Shown in pieces: positions 16,495 to 26,298 of a DNA stretch of 64,000 bases (the stretch's first letter is position 1; the number at the start of each line of letters is the position of its first letter). The notes beneath the pieces are model-generated. The model was not told the DNA's origin. It saw only the letters and a list, made by a program, of their open reading frames with translations, and ran no database searches. The DNA comes from Streptococcus intermedius SK54 = ATCC 27335 (GTDB lineage Bacteria; Bacillota; Bacilli; Lactobacillales; Streptococcaceae): positions 1 through 64,000 of the forward strand of contig NZ_ATFK01000006.1 in assembly GCF_000413475.1 (NCBI RefSeq). The letters are read 5' to 3'. The position numbers and the translations under genes were made by a program.

Positions 16495-19400
16495 TTAGTA
16501 ATCCTTCTTTTTGTTTTTAATCTCAATTAATTTTTTTGAAAATTTCATGACTTCTTCTAAAATTTTATAATCTTTTTTATTCCTTACATCAAATATCACT
16601 TCAATCAAGCCCTTATCTTCTGTTATTCTTGCTTTTAAATCTGTTATGGAAAGAGCTTCAAAATAATCTTGAGTTAAGAAAAAACGTTGAGAAACTTTTT
16701 CAAACCGAACCACTACAGATTGTTGTTTTCTCTCAATGAGTTGTACAAAAACTTGATCTAAATAAAATTTTATAAGGCCAATTTCCAATAGAAAGGCAAC
16801 AACATCTGGATATTCTCCAAAACGATCAATCAACTCATTCTGTAATTCCTCATAATTTACACGACTGTCAATCTCATGAATCCGTTTGTAAATTTCAATT
16901 TTTTGCCTTTCATCAGCAATATAATCTGTAGGAAGATAGGCATCAATTTGTAAATTAATTTCAGCATTTCCTTTTTTCCTTTTTATCTCTTTTCCTTGTC
17001 TCTTAGCAATAGCTTCCTCCAGCAATTGAGAATACATTTCAAATCCAACAGAATCAATAAAGCCAGACTGTGAACTTCCTAAAATATTTCCTGCACCACG
17101 AATGGATAAATCACGCATAGCAATTTTAAAACCAGAACCCAATTCTGTAAAACCTTTTATAGTTTCTAAACGTTTTTGAGAAACTTCTGTTAAAGACTTA
17201 TCAGGATGATACATGAGATAAGCATAAGCAATACGATTGCTACGACCAATACGTCCTCGTAATTGATATAAGGTTGACAACCCCATATGATCTGCATTTT
17301 CAATAAAAAGAGTATTAACATTAGGAATATCAACACCAGTTTCAATAATTGTTGTTGTAACTAAAAGATCATATTCACCATTGATAAAATCAAGTAAAGT
17401 ACTTTCAAGAAGGATTTCACTCATTTGACCATGCACATATCCAATAGAAGCCTCTGGAAGCAATGTTTTTAATTCTGAAACTTTTTGCTCCATTGTGTCA
17501 ACCTTATTGTAAAGATAGTAAATCTGACCTCCTCTATCCATTTCTCTTAAAACTGCATCTCTAATAACTGTTGAATTACTTTCTAAAACATAAGTTTGAA
17601 TTGGATAGCGGTTTGTTGGAGGAGTTTCAATAACTGATAAATCACGTATACCTAACATAGACATATGAAGTGTACGAGGTATTGGAGTAGCCGTCAAAGT
17701 TAAAACATCAACTTTCGTTTTCAATTTTTTTAATTTTTCTTTATGTTTAACCCCAAAACGTTGTTCTTCATCAATAACAATGAGTCCTAAATCAGCAAAT
17801 GCAACATCTTTTGACAAAAGACGATGCGTTCCAATAATAATATCCACTTGATCCTTTTTTAATTTTTCTAAAATTATTTTTTGTTCAGATTTACTTTTAA
17901 AGCGACTTAATACTTCAATATTGATAGGAAAATCATTGAAACGTTCCTTAAAATTCGTATAGTGCTGTTGTGCCAAAACAGTAGTAGGAACTAAAATTGC
18001 CACTTGTTTATGATCATTTACTGCTTTAAAAGCAGCTCTCATAGCTACTTCAGTCTTTCCAAAACCAACATCCCCAACTAAAAGACGATCCATAGGATAA
18101 TCACTTTCCATATCCTTTTTAACTTCCTTTATGGAACGTAGTTGATCTTCTGTTTCTATATAAGGAAAAGCATTATCAAATTCTTGTTGATATGAATCAT
18201 CACTAGAAAAAGCAAACCCTTTTAACTGACTTCTCTCTGCATAGAGTTTGATTAAGTCCTCAGCAATATCTTCAACTTGATGTTGCACTCTCTGTTTAGT
18301 TTTTTGAAACCGTCCATCATTTAATTTATTGATTTTAGGCTCTTTACCACCACTCGCAACATATTTAGAAAGTAAATGAATCTGATCAACAGGAATTGAA
18401 ATACGATCTGCATTTTGATACTGAATAGTAAGATAGTCACGGTGAATTCCTGAAATTTCAATTGTTTCAATTCCTAAATATCGACCAATTCCATGAACAC
18501 TATGAACAACATAATCTCCCTTTTCTAGCTCATTATAATTTTTCAGACGTTCAGCATTAGAGAGATTCTGTCTTCGAACTTTCCGTTTTACTTTTTTTTG
18601 CAAAATATCATACTCAGTAATCAACACAATTTTTTCATCTACAAAATTAAAGCCTTGAATTAAAGATCCTTTCACTAATTGAATAGCATGTTCATGGATT
18701 TTATTATCATTGACATAATCAAGTGGAATATTATATTCTTGTAAAGCTTTATGTAAACTTTGAAAAGTTAATGAAGAATTCGATTGTAAAATGACTGTAT
18801 AATTAGATTTTTTATAACGACTGATTTCTTCTTTTAAAAGTTGGAATTGACTAAAAAACTCCTGCATAGGATACTGATTAAATTGATAAAGAGAGTCAAA
18901 TTTTAAATTTCCAAATCCTTTATGAAAATTTGAAAAGAAGGTAGCTGGTTTATATTTTCTAAATACTGAATAGACATCTGCAAAATAAGATTGTTTTACA
19001 ACAGATTTACCGTTTTGTAAATTTTCTGTCAATAAATCTGCTGCTTCTAATTGAAACTGAGTATGTTTATTTATAATTTTTTGAAAATCATCAAAGAAAA
19101 TAGGGCTATGTTTTGGAAGATAGTCAAGAATTGTCCATTTATTTTGATAAAAAATAGATAATAGTTTTCTTACATCAGCATGTTGGATTTGTTTTTTTAT
19201 ACTATCTAAAATTTCTTCCAAATAAGATTTTAATGTTGAATCTACAGTTTTTTCTATCTGAGTTTCTATTTTTTTCTGTGCATTTTTATAGTCTATTGTA
19301 GTAAATAGAACATCTGTGGCAGGATGAATACACACACTTTCTACATTTTGAATAGAGACTTGGCTTTCTGGATCAAATAAACGAATACTATCAACTTCAT

Positions 19401-19989
19401 CACCAAAAAATTCAATCCTAAAAGGCATTTGACTAGAACGTTCAAAAATATCTAAAATGTCACCTCGAAGACTAAATTCCCCTTGATTCAATACTTGTAA
19501 CACTCGCTTATAACCTGAATTTGACAATTGAAAAATCAAATCATTTAGATCATATTCTTGCCCTATTTTTAGATTGATATAAGCCGAATTAAAATTAACA
19601 GGATTAGGTAAAAAAAGTTGACTAGCAGCCACATTAACTATCAAAAACCCTGATTGTTGAGAATTTAATAAAAAATCTAGAGCTTCTAAACGAGAAAAAA
19701 TCTTTTCTTGAGAAAAAAAGATAAACTCAGATAAGGGAGTATCATCTGCAAGAAATGTATAAACCTTTTCTTCCCCTACCAAGCCAATCAAATCACTAGA
19801 AAGTTTCTCTGCCTCACTATAAGTAGATGTTAAAATGAGAATTTTATGATTACTCTCTACACAAGATGCCATTGTAATAATTTTAGTTGAAAATGATAAC
19901 CCCATCAATAGTTGTCTAGTTGACTTATTTAGGTTTCTTTGCCAATCAGCTATCTGTTTATTTTGATTAAATAACTCAATAATATCCAT
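16495..19989 (-). CDS. mfd: Transcription-repair coupling factor Mfd
   Basis: Translocase that removes stalled RNA polymerase and recruits UvrA to DNA lesions. Domains in order are the UvrB-homology region (about 1-300), the RNA-polymerase-interacting domain around EKGDYVVHSVHGIGRYLG (near 495-515), the helicase motor with GDVGFGKTE and DEEQRFG, and the C-terminal TRCF domain. Start choice: MDIIELFNQN gives the family-like N-terminus and 1164 residues. An ATG four codons upstream (20001) is possible, and a still longer frame would need TTG. The gene overlaps or abuts pth. Confidence 0.95.
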   Translation of the reverse strand: MDIIELFNQNKQIADWQRNLNKSTRQLLMGLSFSTKIITMASCVESNHKILILTSTYSEAEKLSSDLIGLVGEEKVYTFLADDTPLSEFIFFSQEKIFSRLEALDFLLNSQQSGFLIVNVAASQLFLPNPVNFNSAYINLKIGQEYDLNDLIFQLSNSGYKRVLQVLNQGEFSLRGDILDIFERSSQMPFRIEFFGDEVDSIRLFDPESQVSIQNVESVCIHPATDVLFTTIDYKNAQKKIETQIEKTVDSTLKSYLEEILDSIKKQIQHADVRKLLSIFYQNKWTILDYLPKHSPIFFDDFQKIINKHTQFQLEAADLLTENLQNGKSVVKQSYFADVYSVFRKYKPATFFSNFHKGFGNLKFDSLYQFNQYPMQEFFSQFQLLKEEISRYKKSNYTVILQSNSSLTFQSLHKALQEYNIPLDYVNDNKIHEHAIQLVKGSLIQGFNFVDEKIVLITEYDILQKKVKRKVRRQNLSNAERLKNYNELEKGDYVVHSVHGIGRYLGIETIEISGIHRDYLTIQYQNADRISIPVDQIHLLSKYVASGGKEPKINKLNDGRFQKTKQRVQHQVEDIAEDLIKLYAERSQLKGFAFSSDDSYQQEFDNAFPYIETEDQLRSIKEVKKDMESDYPMDRLLVGDVGFGKTEVAMRAAFKAVNDHKQVAILVPTTVLAQQHYTNFKERFNDFPINIEVLSRFKSKSEQKIILEKLKKDQVDIIIGTHRLLSKDVAFADLGLIVIDEEQRFGVKHKEKLKKLKTKVDVLTLTATPIPRTLHMSMLGIRDLSVIETPPTNRYPIQTYVLESNSTVIRDAVLREMDRGGQIYYLYNKVDTMEQKVSELKTLLPEASIGYVHGQMSEILLESTLLDFINGEYDLLVTTTIIETGVDIPNVNTLFIENADHMGLSTLYQLRGRIGRSNRIAYAYLMYHPDKSLTEVSQKRLETIKGFTELGSGFKIAMRDLSIRGAGNILGSSQSGFIDSVGFEMYSQLLEEAIAKRQGKEIKRKKGNAEINLQIDAYLPTDYIADERQKIEIYKRIHEIDSRVNYEELQNELIDRFGEYPDVVAFLLEIGLIKFYLDQVFVQLIERKQQSVVVRFEKVSQRFFLTQDYFEALSITDLKARITEDKGLIEVIFDVRNKKDYKILEEVMKFSKKLIEIKNKKKDY

Positions 19990-19993
19990 CTCT

Positions 19994-20563
19994 TTATCCA
20001 TTATATTGTTGCATTGTTTGTTCAAAATTCTTAAATTGTAAATAATATTTTACAGCATTGTCAACTCTGTCAAGTGTGTTCAAAATTGTAATATAATCTT
20101 CTTTTACAAATTTTCCTAATACATAGTGAATAATTGTTGTCTTATTTTGGGGACGACCAATACCTATTTTTATTCGTTTAAATTCTTGAGTTCCAATATA
20201 TTTAATAATTGATTTAATGCCATTATGACCACCAGCAGAACCTTTTGCTCTTAATCGAATTTTCCCTACTTCCATATCTAAATCGTCATAAATAACTAAT
20301 AAATCTTCACTATTTAGACCATAGTAAGATAAAAGAGCATGAACAGCTTTTCCACTTTCGTTCATAAAAGTTGTTGGTTTAACAAAATATACTTTTTCTT
20401 CATTTAAAAATGTAGAAGTAATTTCTGCCTGAAAAATTTTATCAGTTGTAAACTTTAAATTTTTTTCTTTACACATTTTGTCAATGAGCATAAACCCTAC
20501 ATTATGTCTTGTTTCAAAATATTTCTCTCCAGGATTTCCTAATCCTACAATCATCTTTACCAT
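19994..20563 (-). CDS. pth: Peptidyl-tRNA hydrolase
   Basis: Cleaves peptidyl-tRNA released prematurely from ribosomes. The 189-residue protein has the family signature [18 protein letters not shown] with catalytic His20, the FMNESG segment and the VIYDDLD motif. It lies between ychF and mfd, the conserved order near the streptococcal origin. Confidence 0.97.
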   Translation of the reverse strand: MVKMIVGLGNPGEKYFETRHNVGFMLIDKMCKEKNLKFTTDKIFQAEITSTFLNEEKVYFVKPTTFMNESGKAVHALLSYYGLNSEDLLVIYDDLDMEVGKIRLRAKGSAGGHNGIKSIIKYIGTQEFKRIKIGIGRPQNKTTIIHYVLGKFVKEDYITILNTLDRVDNAVKYYLQFKNFEQTMQQYNG

Positions 20564-20634
20564 TTTTTACCTCTAAAAATACCAAAAGGGCTGGAATTAT
20601 TTTTCCAACCTCGTTCATATTAATTTACAATACT

Positions 20635-21750
20635 TTACACATTAAATCTAAATTCCATAATATCGCCATCTTGAACAATATATTCTTTTCCTTCTTCACG
20701 CAGCCGTCCTGCTTCCTTGACTGCCTTTTCACTCCCATATTTTACTAAATCATCATAAGACATAGTTACAGCACGAATGAAGCCTTTCTCAAAGTCTGAG
20801 TGGATAATTCCAGCTGCTTGTGGTGCTTTCATACCATGTTTAAAAGTCCAAGCCCGTACTTCTTTCTCACCAGCTGTAAAGTAAGTTCCAAGTCCTAATA
20901 AGTGATAGGCTGCTCTAGTTAATTTGTCAACTCCAGATTCATTCAAGCCCATAGCCTCCAAAAATTCAATTTTATCTTCATCATCTAACTCAGAAATTTC
21001 TTCCTCAGCACGCGCTGATATAACTACTACCTCTGCATTTTCAGTTGCTGCAAATTTACGAATTTGCTGAACATATTCGATATTATCTGGATCTGCTACT
21101 TCGTCTTCACTAACATTTGCAACATAAAGAACAGGTTTTGTGGTCAATAAAAATAATCTTTTAACAATTTTTTGTTCTTCTTCATCAAATTCAATGGTAC
21201 GAGCTGATAACCCATTTTCTAAGACTGGCTTAATTTTTTGTAAAACCTGAAACTCTGCTACTGAATCTTTATCTTTTTGCGTTCGAGCAATTTTTTCTAC
21301 ACGTGCATACCGTTTGTTGATACTTTCTAAATCTGCTAAAATCAACTCTAAATTAATCGTCTCAATATCAGCCATTGGATCTACAAAATCAGATTCACGT
21401 CCTTGTTCACGCATAACATTCTCATCGTCAAAAGCACGAACTACATGAACAATGGCATCTACTTCCCTAATATTAGCCAAAAATTGATTTCCAAGCCCTT
21501 CTCCTTTTGAAGCTCCCTTTACAATCCCTGCAATATCTGTAAATTCAAAAGTCGTTGCTACCTTTTTCTGTGGTTTGATGAGTTCTGTTAATTTATCCAA
21601 CCGAACATCTGGAACTTCTACCCGTCCAACATTAGGATCAATTGTTGCAAAGGGATAATTAGCTGCCTCTGCTCCTGCTTTTGTAATTGCATTAAATAAA
21701 GTGGATTTTCCAACATTAGGTAATCCTACAATTCCTGCTGTTAAAGCCAT
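20635..21750 (-). CDS. ychF: Ribosome-binding ATPase YchF (Obg family)
   Basis: P-loop NTPase of the Obg family that prefers ATP and associates with ribosomes. Motifs are G1 GLPNVGKST at 8-16, G3 DIAG and the altered G4 (NVSE) region. A C-terminal TGS domain ends in DIMEFRFNV. The 371-residue length is normal. It heads the minus-strand block that continues through pth and mfd to ftsH. A 70-bp gap separates it from pth. Confidence 0.96.
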   Translation of the reverse strand: MALTAGIVGLPNVGKSTLFNAITKAGAEAANYPFATIDPNVGRVEVPDVRLDKLTELIKPQKKVATTFEFTDIAGIVKGASKGEGLGNQFLANIREVDAIVHVVRAFDDENVMREQGRESDFVDPMADIETINLELILADLESINKRYARVEKIARTQKDKDSVAEFQVLQKIKPVLENGLSARTIEFDEEEQKIVKRLFLLTTKPVLYVANVSEDEVADPDNIEYVQQIRKFAATENAEVVVISARAEEEISELDDEDKIEFLEAMGLNESGVDKLTRAAYHLLGLGTYFTAGEKEVRAWTFKHGMKAPQAAGIIHSDFEKGFIRAVTMSYDDLVKYGSEKAVKEAGRLREEGKEYIVQDGDIMEFRFNV

Positions 21751-21895
21751 TTAGCTCTTCCTTTCATCTTTTCAATTCAATAAACAATTATATCATATTT
21801 ACAATTATTTTACTTATAACTGAATCATTTTAACAAAATGTTGTTTTTTCCTTATAAAAATATTATAATTTTATTAAGGTATAGGAGGTAATACT

Positions 21896-22396
21896 ATGAA
21901 AAAAAGATATTTAAAACCATTATTGGTCGGTTTTGTTGCATTGTTTGCACTCATCACTCTTATTGCATGTGGAACTCAGGAAAAAAAGATGTCATTTCAA
22001 AGAATTGATCAAAATTTACAATATGACTTGCGTCTAACCTATTATTATAAGAATGATGTTGTCACAAAACAAACTACTAAGTCATTTTTATCTTACAAAT
22101 CTTTAGGGGCCACTAAAAAAGAAGATGTAAAAGATAAAATTGATAAAGCTTCTCAAAGGTATCAAAATATCAAAGGAATTAAAGAAAAAGTTACTTATGA
22201 AAAGAACGGAGTTAAAGAAACTGTAGAAATTAACTTTAACAAAGTGGATTTTGATAAATTAGCAACTTTGCCTGGAATGTATACAGATAAGAATACGAGA
22301 AAATCCAAAAAAGTTAGTATGAAAGCCAGTAAAACTCTCCTAACAGGTAAAGGATTTAAAGAAATTACAGATGATAAATTTGAAAAATTAAAATAA
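21896..22396 (+). CDS. YehR-family lipoprotein (DUF1307)
   Basis: A 166-residue lipoprotein with signal peptide and lipobox LIAC (Cys25). The rest is a lysine-rich globular domain of the DUF1307/YehR type, with the conserved early segment MSFQRIDQNLQYDLRLTYYYKND. Function is unknown; such proteins are surface lipoproteins in streptococci. It is transcribed against dnaN and DUF951 and shares the terminator at 22395-22446. Confidence 0.82.
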   Translation: MKKRYLKPLLVGFVALFALITLIACGTQEKKMSFQRIDQNLQYDLRLTYYYKNDVVTKQTTKSFLSYKSLGATKKEDVKDKIDKASQRYQNIKGIKEKVTYEKNGVKETVEINFNKVDFDKLATLPGMYTDKNTRKSKKVSMKASKTLLTGKGFKEITDDKFEKLK

Positions 22397-22446
22397 GACT
22401 AAAAAAGGTGCTAAAACATTAATGTCCTAGCACCTTTTTTAGTCTT
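22395..22446. terminator. Bidirectional terminator between convergent genes
   Basis: A 19-bp inverted repeat (AAGACTAAAAAAGGTGCTA and its complement) has A-runs and T-runs on both sides and a 14-nt loop. It would end the lipoprotein transcript on the plus strand and the DUF951 transcript on the minus strand. The DUF951 stop codon (22419-22421) lies in the loop, so one arm is coding sequence. Confidence 0.85.
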
Positions 22447-22616
22447 CGTTCAAATTCATATCGGCTCAACATTACAAGATGTTGACAATTTGTACAGCGA
22501 ATTTTAATATCTGCCCCCACTCGAATAATTTCCCAACGATTTGCTTTTTTACCTGTAGACTTTATTGTACAGGCATGTGGCTTTTTCATCTCAACAAAAT
22601 TTCCTACATCATACAT
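22419..22616 (-). CDS. DUF951 family protein
   Basis: A 65-residue protein, MYDVGNFVEMKKPHACTI..., with a CTNC pair near residues 41-44 and an HAC cysteine at 16 that could form a metal or nucleic-acid binding fold. The start codon overlaps the dnaN stop, so it is probably translated from the dnaN message. DUF951 genes are found beside dnaN or ychF in many streptococci. Function is not established. Confidence 0.85.
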   Translation of the reverse strand: MYDVGNFVEMKKPHACTIKSTGKKANRWEIIRVGADIKIRCTNCQHLVMLSRYEFERRLKKVLGH

Positions 22617-23752
22617 TAGTTTGTTCTCACTGGTGTAATCAATTGAATAAAGTTTTCTGTGTCATCACTTGGTAATAAAGTGAATGGGCGAACCGCTGAA
22701 ATAAAGCTGATTGTAACCTTTTCACTATCAATAGCTTTTAAAGAATCAATTAAATAAGTTGGATTAAAACTAATAGTTAAATCTTGGCCTGAAATACTTT
22801 CAGTATCAATTTCTTCGTTCACACGACCAACTTCAGGAGAATTAACATGAGCACTAACTAAGCCATTTATAATTTCTAATTTAACTGTTCCATTTTGAGT
22901 TGCATTTGAAAGAAGACGCGCACGTTCCATTGCATAACGAAGGTTATTTTTATCAAAAGTTATGACACTAGTAAACTCTGTTGGAATTAAACGGTCCGTA
23001 TCAGGATAATTTCCTTCTAAAAGTCGAGTATAAAAGCTAATATTTTCGCTTCTAAAGAGTAATTGATTATTTGTGAAGTAAATCTCTACTGTTTCAATAT
23101 CATCCGTAAAAACAGCTGAAAATTCGCGTAGAGAACGACTAGGAATAACAACATCAAAGTTATCCCCATTTTCTTCCAAAATAATCTTCTTTTGGCTCAT
23201 GCGGTGAGAATCTGTTGCAACTGTTTTTAAATTTTTATTTTCCGTTAAAACAAAATGAACTCCCGTTAAAATTGGACGACTTTCTTGGATACTAGCTGCA
23301 AAAGCTGTCTCGTTAATAATCTTTTTAAGAACACTTGTTTCAAGCACTAGAGGGGTACTTACTGAAATTTCTTGAATACGAGGATATTGATCTGCATCTT
23401 TTCCTTTTAAGGTGATTTCTGATTTACCACTTGTTAAAACAATTTGCTTTTGTTCAATTTCCTTAAAATCAAATGTTATATCAGGAAGACTTGATACAAC
23501 ATTAATAAAAAATGTTGCTTCAAGTAAAATGGACCCTGAAGAAGTTATTAAAAGTCCTGCATTTTCGTTTTTAATTGAAATAAAATTTTCAATAGAAATT
23601 TGTCCGTTAGAACCAATCAATGTAATCCCTTCGCTTGTGACATCAATTTTTACTGTGGAAAGTATTGGAATAGCATTTTTGTGGCTAATAGCTCTTTTGG
23701 TGGTATTTAAAGCTTGTAAAAATAAATTTTTATTAATTGAAAAGTTAATCAT
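22616..23752 (-). CDS. dnaN: DNA polymerase III sliding clamp (beta subunit)
   Basis: Ring-shaped processivity clamp of the replicative polymerase. The 378-residue protein shows the three-fold repeated clamp architecture and ends in the family-typical LITPVRTN. A good ribosome-binding site (AAAGGAG) precedes ATG. It lies downstream of dnaA with a DnaA-box-containing spacer, the canonical arrangement. Confidence 0.97.
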   Translation of the reverse strand: MINFSINKNLFLQALNTTKRAISHKNAIPILSTVKIDVTSEGITLIGSNGQISIENFISIKNENAGLLITSSGSILLEATFFINVVSSLPDITFDFKEIEQKQIVLTSGKSEITLKGKDADQYPRIQEISVSTPLVLETSVLKKIINETAFAASIQESRPILTGVHFVLTENKNLKTVATDSHRMSQKKIILEENGDNFDVVIPSRSLREFSAVFTDDIETVEIYFTNNQLLFRSENISFYTRLLEGNYPDTDRLIPTEFTSVITFDKNNLRYAMERARLLSNATQNGTVKLEIINGLVSAHVNSPEVGRVNEEIDTESISGQDLTISFNPTYLIDSLKAIDSEKVTISFISAVRPFTLLPSDDTENFIQLITPVRTN

Positions 23753-23907
23753 AGAAGCTCCTTTTATTATTTTATGATTATTAGGTTAATAGTAATAGTA
23801 GTTTATGTGAAATGTGTGGATAAGTTTTAAAATTAGTGACAGAGTACCAAAATGAACTTGTTTATAAATTGTGAATAACTTTAGCTTTTTTCTCAAATTA
23901 TCCACAA
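23753..23907. other. dnaA-dnaN spacer with DnaA boxes (part of oriC)
   Basis: Two perfect DnaA boxes TTATCCACA are present, at 23815-23823 (minus) and 23898-23906 (plus). A one-mismatch copy (TTATTCACA) lies at 23870-23878 (minus). The spacer is AT-rich and could supply the unwinding element of a bipartite origin. Confidence 0.85.
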
Positions 23908-25251
23908 TCATCTGATTTTATTTTTTATGTTTTCTATTTCTAAACGAAGATTATCATCTGTTTCGAGCATTGTTTTTATTTTCCCATGAGCATGTATAAC
24001 TGTCGTATGATCCTTGCCACCGAATTCTCTTCCAATTTTTGGAAGGGAATTATCAGTTAATTCACGTGTTAAATACATAGCTACCTGTCTAGCAAGGACA
24101 ATATTTTGAACTCGGCGACTTCCTTTCATTTCTTTAACACTGACTCCATAGAATTTTCCAACTTCTGTTTGAATTTTATCAATTGGAATAACCAAAATTT
24201 GATTTGCATCTTGTTTTCGAGCTCGAATAGCTTCAGCAGCAACATCAATTGTAATTTCTTTAAGATTTTTCACTCTAGCCATGAGAGAAATATCATTTAA
24301 GGCACCTTCTAAATCGCGAACATTTGAATCAAATTGACCTGCTAGATATTCTAAGGTATCATTTGGAAAAATATAATCCAAATCTTCTATTTTATTGCGT
24401 AAAATGGCAACTCTTGTTTCGAAATCTGGTGGGGTAATGTTTTGAGTTAATCCCCATTTAAAGCGCGTGACCAAACGTTCTTCAAGATTATCCAGATGGT
24501 CAGGACTACGGTCACTTGTTAGCACAATTTGTTTATTTTCCCCATGCAAAGCATTAAAAGTATTAAAAAATTCTTCTTGAGTGGAAACTTTCTTTCCTCC
24601 CAAAGACTGAATATCATCAATCAATAAGAGGTCAAGGCTTCGATAAGTTCTCTTAAAGCTTTCCATTTCTCCCAACCGAAGATGTTCCAAAAAGTCATTG
24701 ATAAAGGTCTCAGCAGGGATATATTTCACTCTGGCATCTGGAATGTTTTCTAAAATTTGATTTCCAATTGCATTTAGTAGGTGAGTTTTTCCTAATCCTG
24801 GTCCACCATAGATAAATAATGGATTATAAGTTGTTGCTAAATTTTCAGAAACAGCTAGTGCAGCTGATAGAGCCCAAACGTTCCCATCACCTTGGACAAA
24901 ATTATCAAATGTATATTTTGCTTTTAATCCAGTTTCAATAGGAGGAAGACTTATTTTAACCTCTGACTGGTTTGTATTTGTTGACTGAGTAACTTCGTTA
25001 CTTTCTTCTTGAAAGATATACTGGACTGTAATTTGATTATTGAAAATTTCAAAACCTGCAGTAATGATGACGTCTGCTAAGTTTTGATCCCAAAATAATT
25101 GTTTGACTGGACTATCAAGAAGTATGGTAGCTTGAAAATTTTCAACTTTAATTAACTTAGCTCCTGAAACAAAATAGTCATACGTATTTTTTTTTATTTG
25201 TTTTTGAGCTAATTCTAAAACACGCGCCCAAAAACGAGATTCTTGTGTCAT
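23908..25251 (-). CDS. dnaA: Chromosomal replication initiator DnaA
   Basis: AAA+ initiator that binds DnaA boxes and melts oriC. The 447-residue protein has an N-terminal helicase-loading domain (1-80), a variable linker, the ATPase with Walker A GGPGLGKT at 149-156 and Walker B LLLIDDIQ, and the DNA-binding domain with the DnaA signature [15 protein letters not shown] near 411-425. A strong AAAGGAGG precedes ATG. It is flanked by box clusters on both sides, suggesting autoregulation. Confidence 0.98.
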   Translation of the reverse strand: MTQESRFWARVLELAQKQIKKNTYDYFVSGAKLIKVENFQATILLDSPVKQLFWDQNLADVIITAGFEIFNNQITVQYIFQEESNEVTQSTNTNQSEVKISLPPIETGLKAKYTFDNFVQGDGNVWALSAALAVSENLATTYNPLFIYGGPGLGKTHLLNAIGNQILENIPDARVKYIPAETFINDFLEHLRLGEMESFKRTYRSLDLLLIDDIQSLGGKKVSTQEEFFNTFNALHGENKQIVLTSDRSPDHLDNLEERLVTRFKWGLTQNITPPDFETRVAILRNKIEDLDYIFPNDTLEYLAGQFDSNVRDLEGALNDISLMARVKNLKEITIDVAAEAIRARKQDANQILVIPIDKIQTEVGKFYGVSVKEMKGSRRVQNIVLARQVAMYLTRELTDNSLPKIGREFGGKDHTTVIHAHGKIKTMLETDDNLRLEIENIKNKIR

Positions 25252-25476
25252 AAAAAACCTCCTTTACCAATTATTTTTAAGTCTTATTTAGTAGTCTATA
25301 GAAAATAGTTTACCATAAAACACCAAAGTTTTCCACAATCTGTGGAAATAAATTCACAATGTTTTTCTGAGTTTTCCACAGATTGTTGATAAAACGATTT
25401 TTTTGTGATTTATCAAGTTTTCCTTATAAGAATATAGTGGATAATTCTGTGAATTTTAAAAATAAAAATAACAGCT
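25252..25476. other. oriC: DnaA-box cluster between dnaA and parB
   Basis: An AT-rich spacer with DnaA-type 9-mers at 25329-25337 and 25372-25380 (TTTTCCACA), 25341-25349 (minus, ATTTCCACA), 25350-25358 (AAATTCACA), 25436-25444 (minus, TTATCCACT) and 25448-25456 (minus, AAATTCACA). Together with the dnaA-dnaN spacer this is the expected bipartite origin. Gene orientation switches around this region. Confidence 0.9.
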
Positions 25477-26244
25477 TTATGTAAAGCTGTCAATAATTCT
25501 TTGATATTCTTCTTGATTTGAAAAATGAATACAGATTTTTCCAGATTGAGACTGCTTGGAAAATTGGAGTGAAATATCTGTACCAAATATCTTTTTTAAC
25601 CTTTCTTCTTCTTCTTTAATAAAAAGTTGATTTTTATTTTTTGTTACAGTTTTTGTTCGTTTTGGGTGCAATTGTTTTTCTAGTTTTCTAACTGAAAGTT
25701 CTTGAGATAGAATTTTTTTAAACCAGTGATTTTGCTCTTTTTCTGAGAGATTGATAAGCAGGCGAGCATGTCCTTGAGAGATATTTCCTTCTTTTACTGC
25801 TTCAATTATATTGGATGGTAAATTTAATAAACGAATAGAATTTGTAATGTAAGGGCGAGATTTTCCCATTGTTAGAGCGATTTCTTTGTGTGTCAATCCC
25901 TTGTCAATTAAATATTGATAAGATTGTGCTTCTTCTATAGGATTGAGGTCTTCTCTTTGTAAATTTTCAATGATAGCTTGCTTTATCATTTCATCATCTG
26001 TTAATTCTTTTATAATAGCTGGTATATTAGTTAAACCTGCTAATTTAGCAGCTCTAAAACGTCTTTCACCAGCTAGTAATTCATAACCAATTATTGGAGA
26101 TTTTCGTACAATGATGGGCTGAATAATTCCATGTTCTTTTATAGAATTAGCAAGTTCAGTAATTTTTTCTTCTGAAAATTCTTTTCTTGGTTGATAAGGA
26201 TTGGTTTGTATGTCATTAAGTGTAATGTATTGATATTTTTCCAT
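25477..26244 (-). CDS. parB: Chromosome-partitioning protein ParB (Spo0J)
   Basis: Binds parS sites and loads SMC at the origin. The 255-residue protein has the family motifs NPYQPRKEF, LLAGERRFRAAKLAG (box II, CTP-binding region) and the helix-turn-helix KGLTHKEIALTMGKSRPYI near 122-140. Start chosen at ATG 26244 by comparison with pneumococcal ParB (MEK...); a longer frame would need GTG inside an upstream hairpin. No parA is present here; streptococci lack ParA near the origin. It follows htrA in the same direction. Confidence 0.95.
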   Translation of the reverse strand: MEKYQYITLNDIQTNPYQPRKEFSEEKITELANSIKEHGIIQPIIVRKSPIIGYELLAGERRFRAAKLAGLTNIPAIIKELTDDEMIKQAIIENLQREDLNPIEEAQSYQYLIDKGLTHKEIALTMGKSRPYITNSIRLLNLPSNIIEAVKEGNISQGHARLLINLSEKEQNHWFKKILSQELSVRKLEKQLHPKRTKTVTKNKNQLFIKEEEERLKKIFGTDISLQFSKQSQSGKICIHFSNQEEYQRIIDSFT

Positions 26245-26254
26245 GTTCCTATAG

Positions 26255-26292
26255 AATAACACACCTTTACAATTCTGTAAAGGTGTGTTATT
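26255..26292. terminator. Long perfect hairpin between htrA and parB
   Basis: Perfect 17-bp arms (AATAACACACCTTTACA and complement) with a 4-nt loop fill the space between the htrA stop and the parB start. No strong T-tract follows, so it may be a leaky terminator, an mRNA stabiliser or a processing site that separates htrA and parB expression. Confidence 0.6.
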
Positions 26293-26298
26293 AAAATA

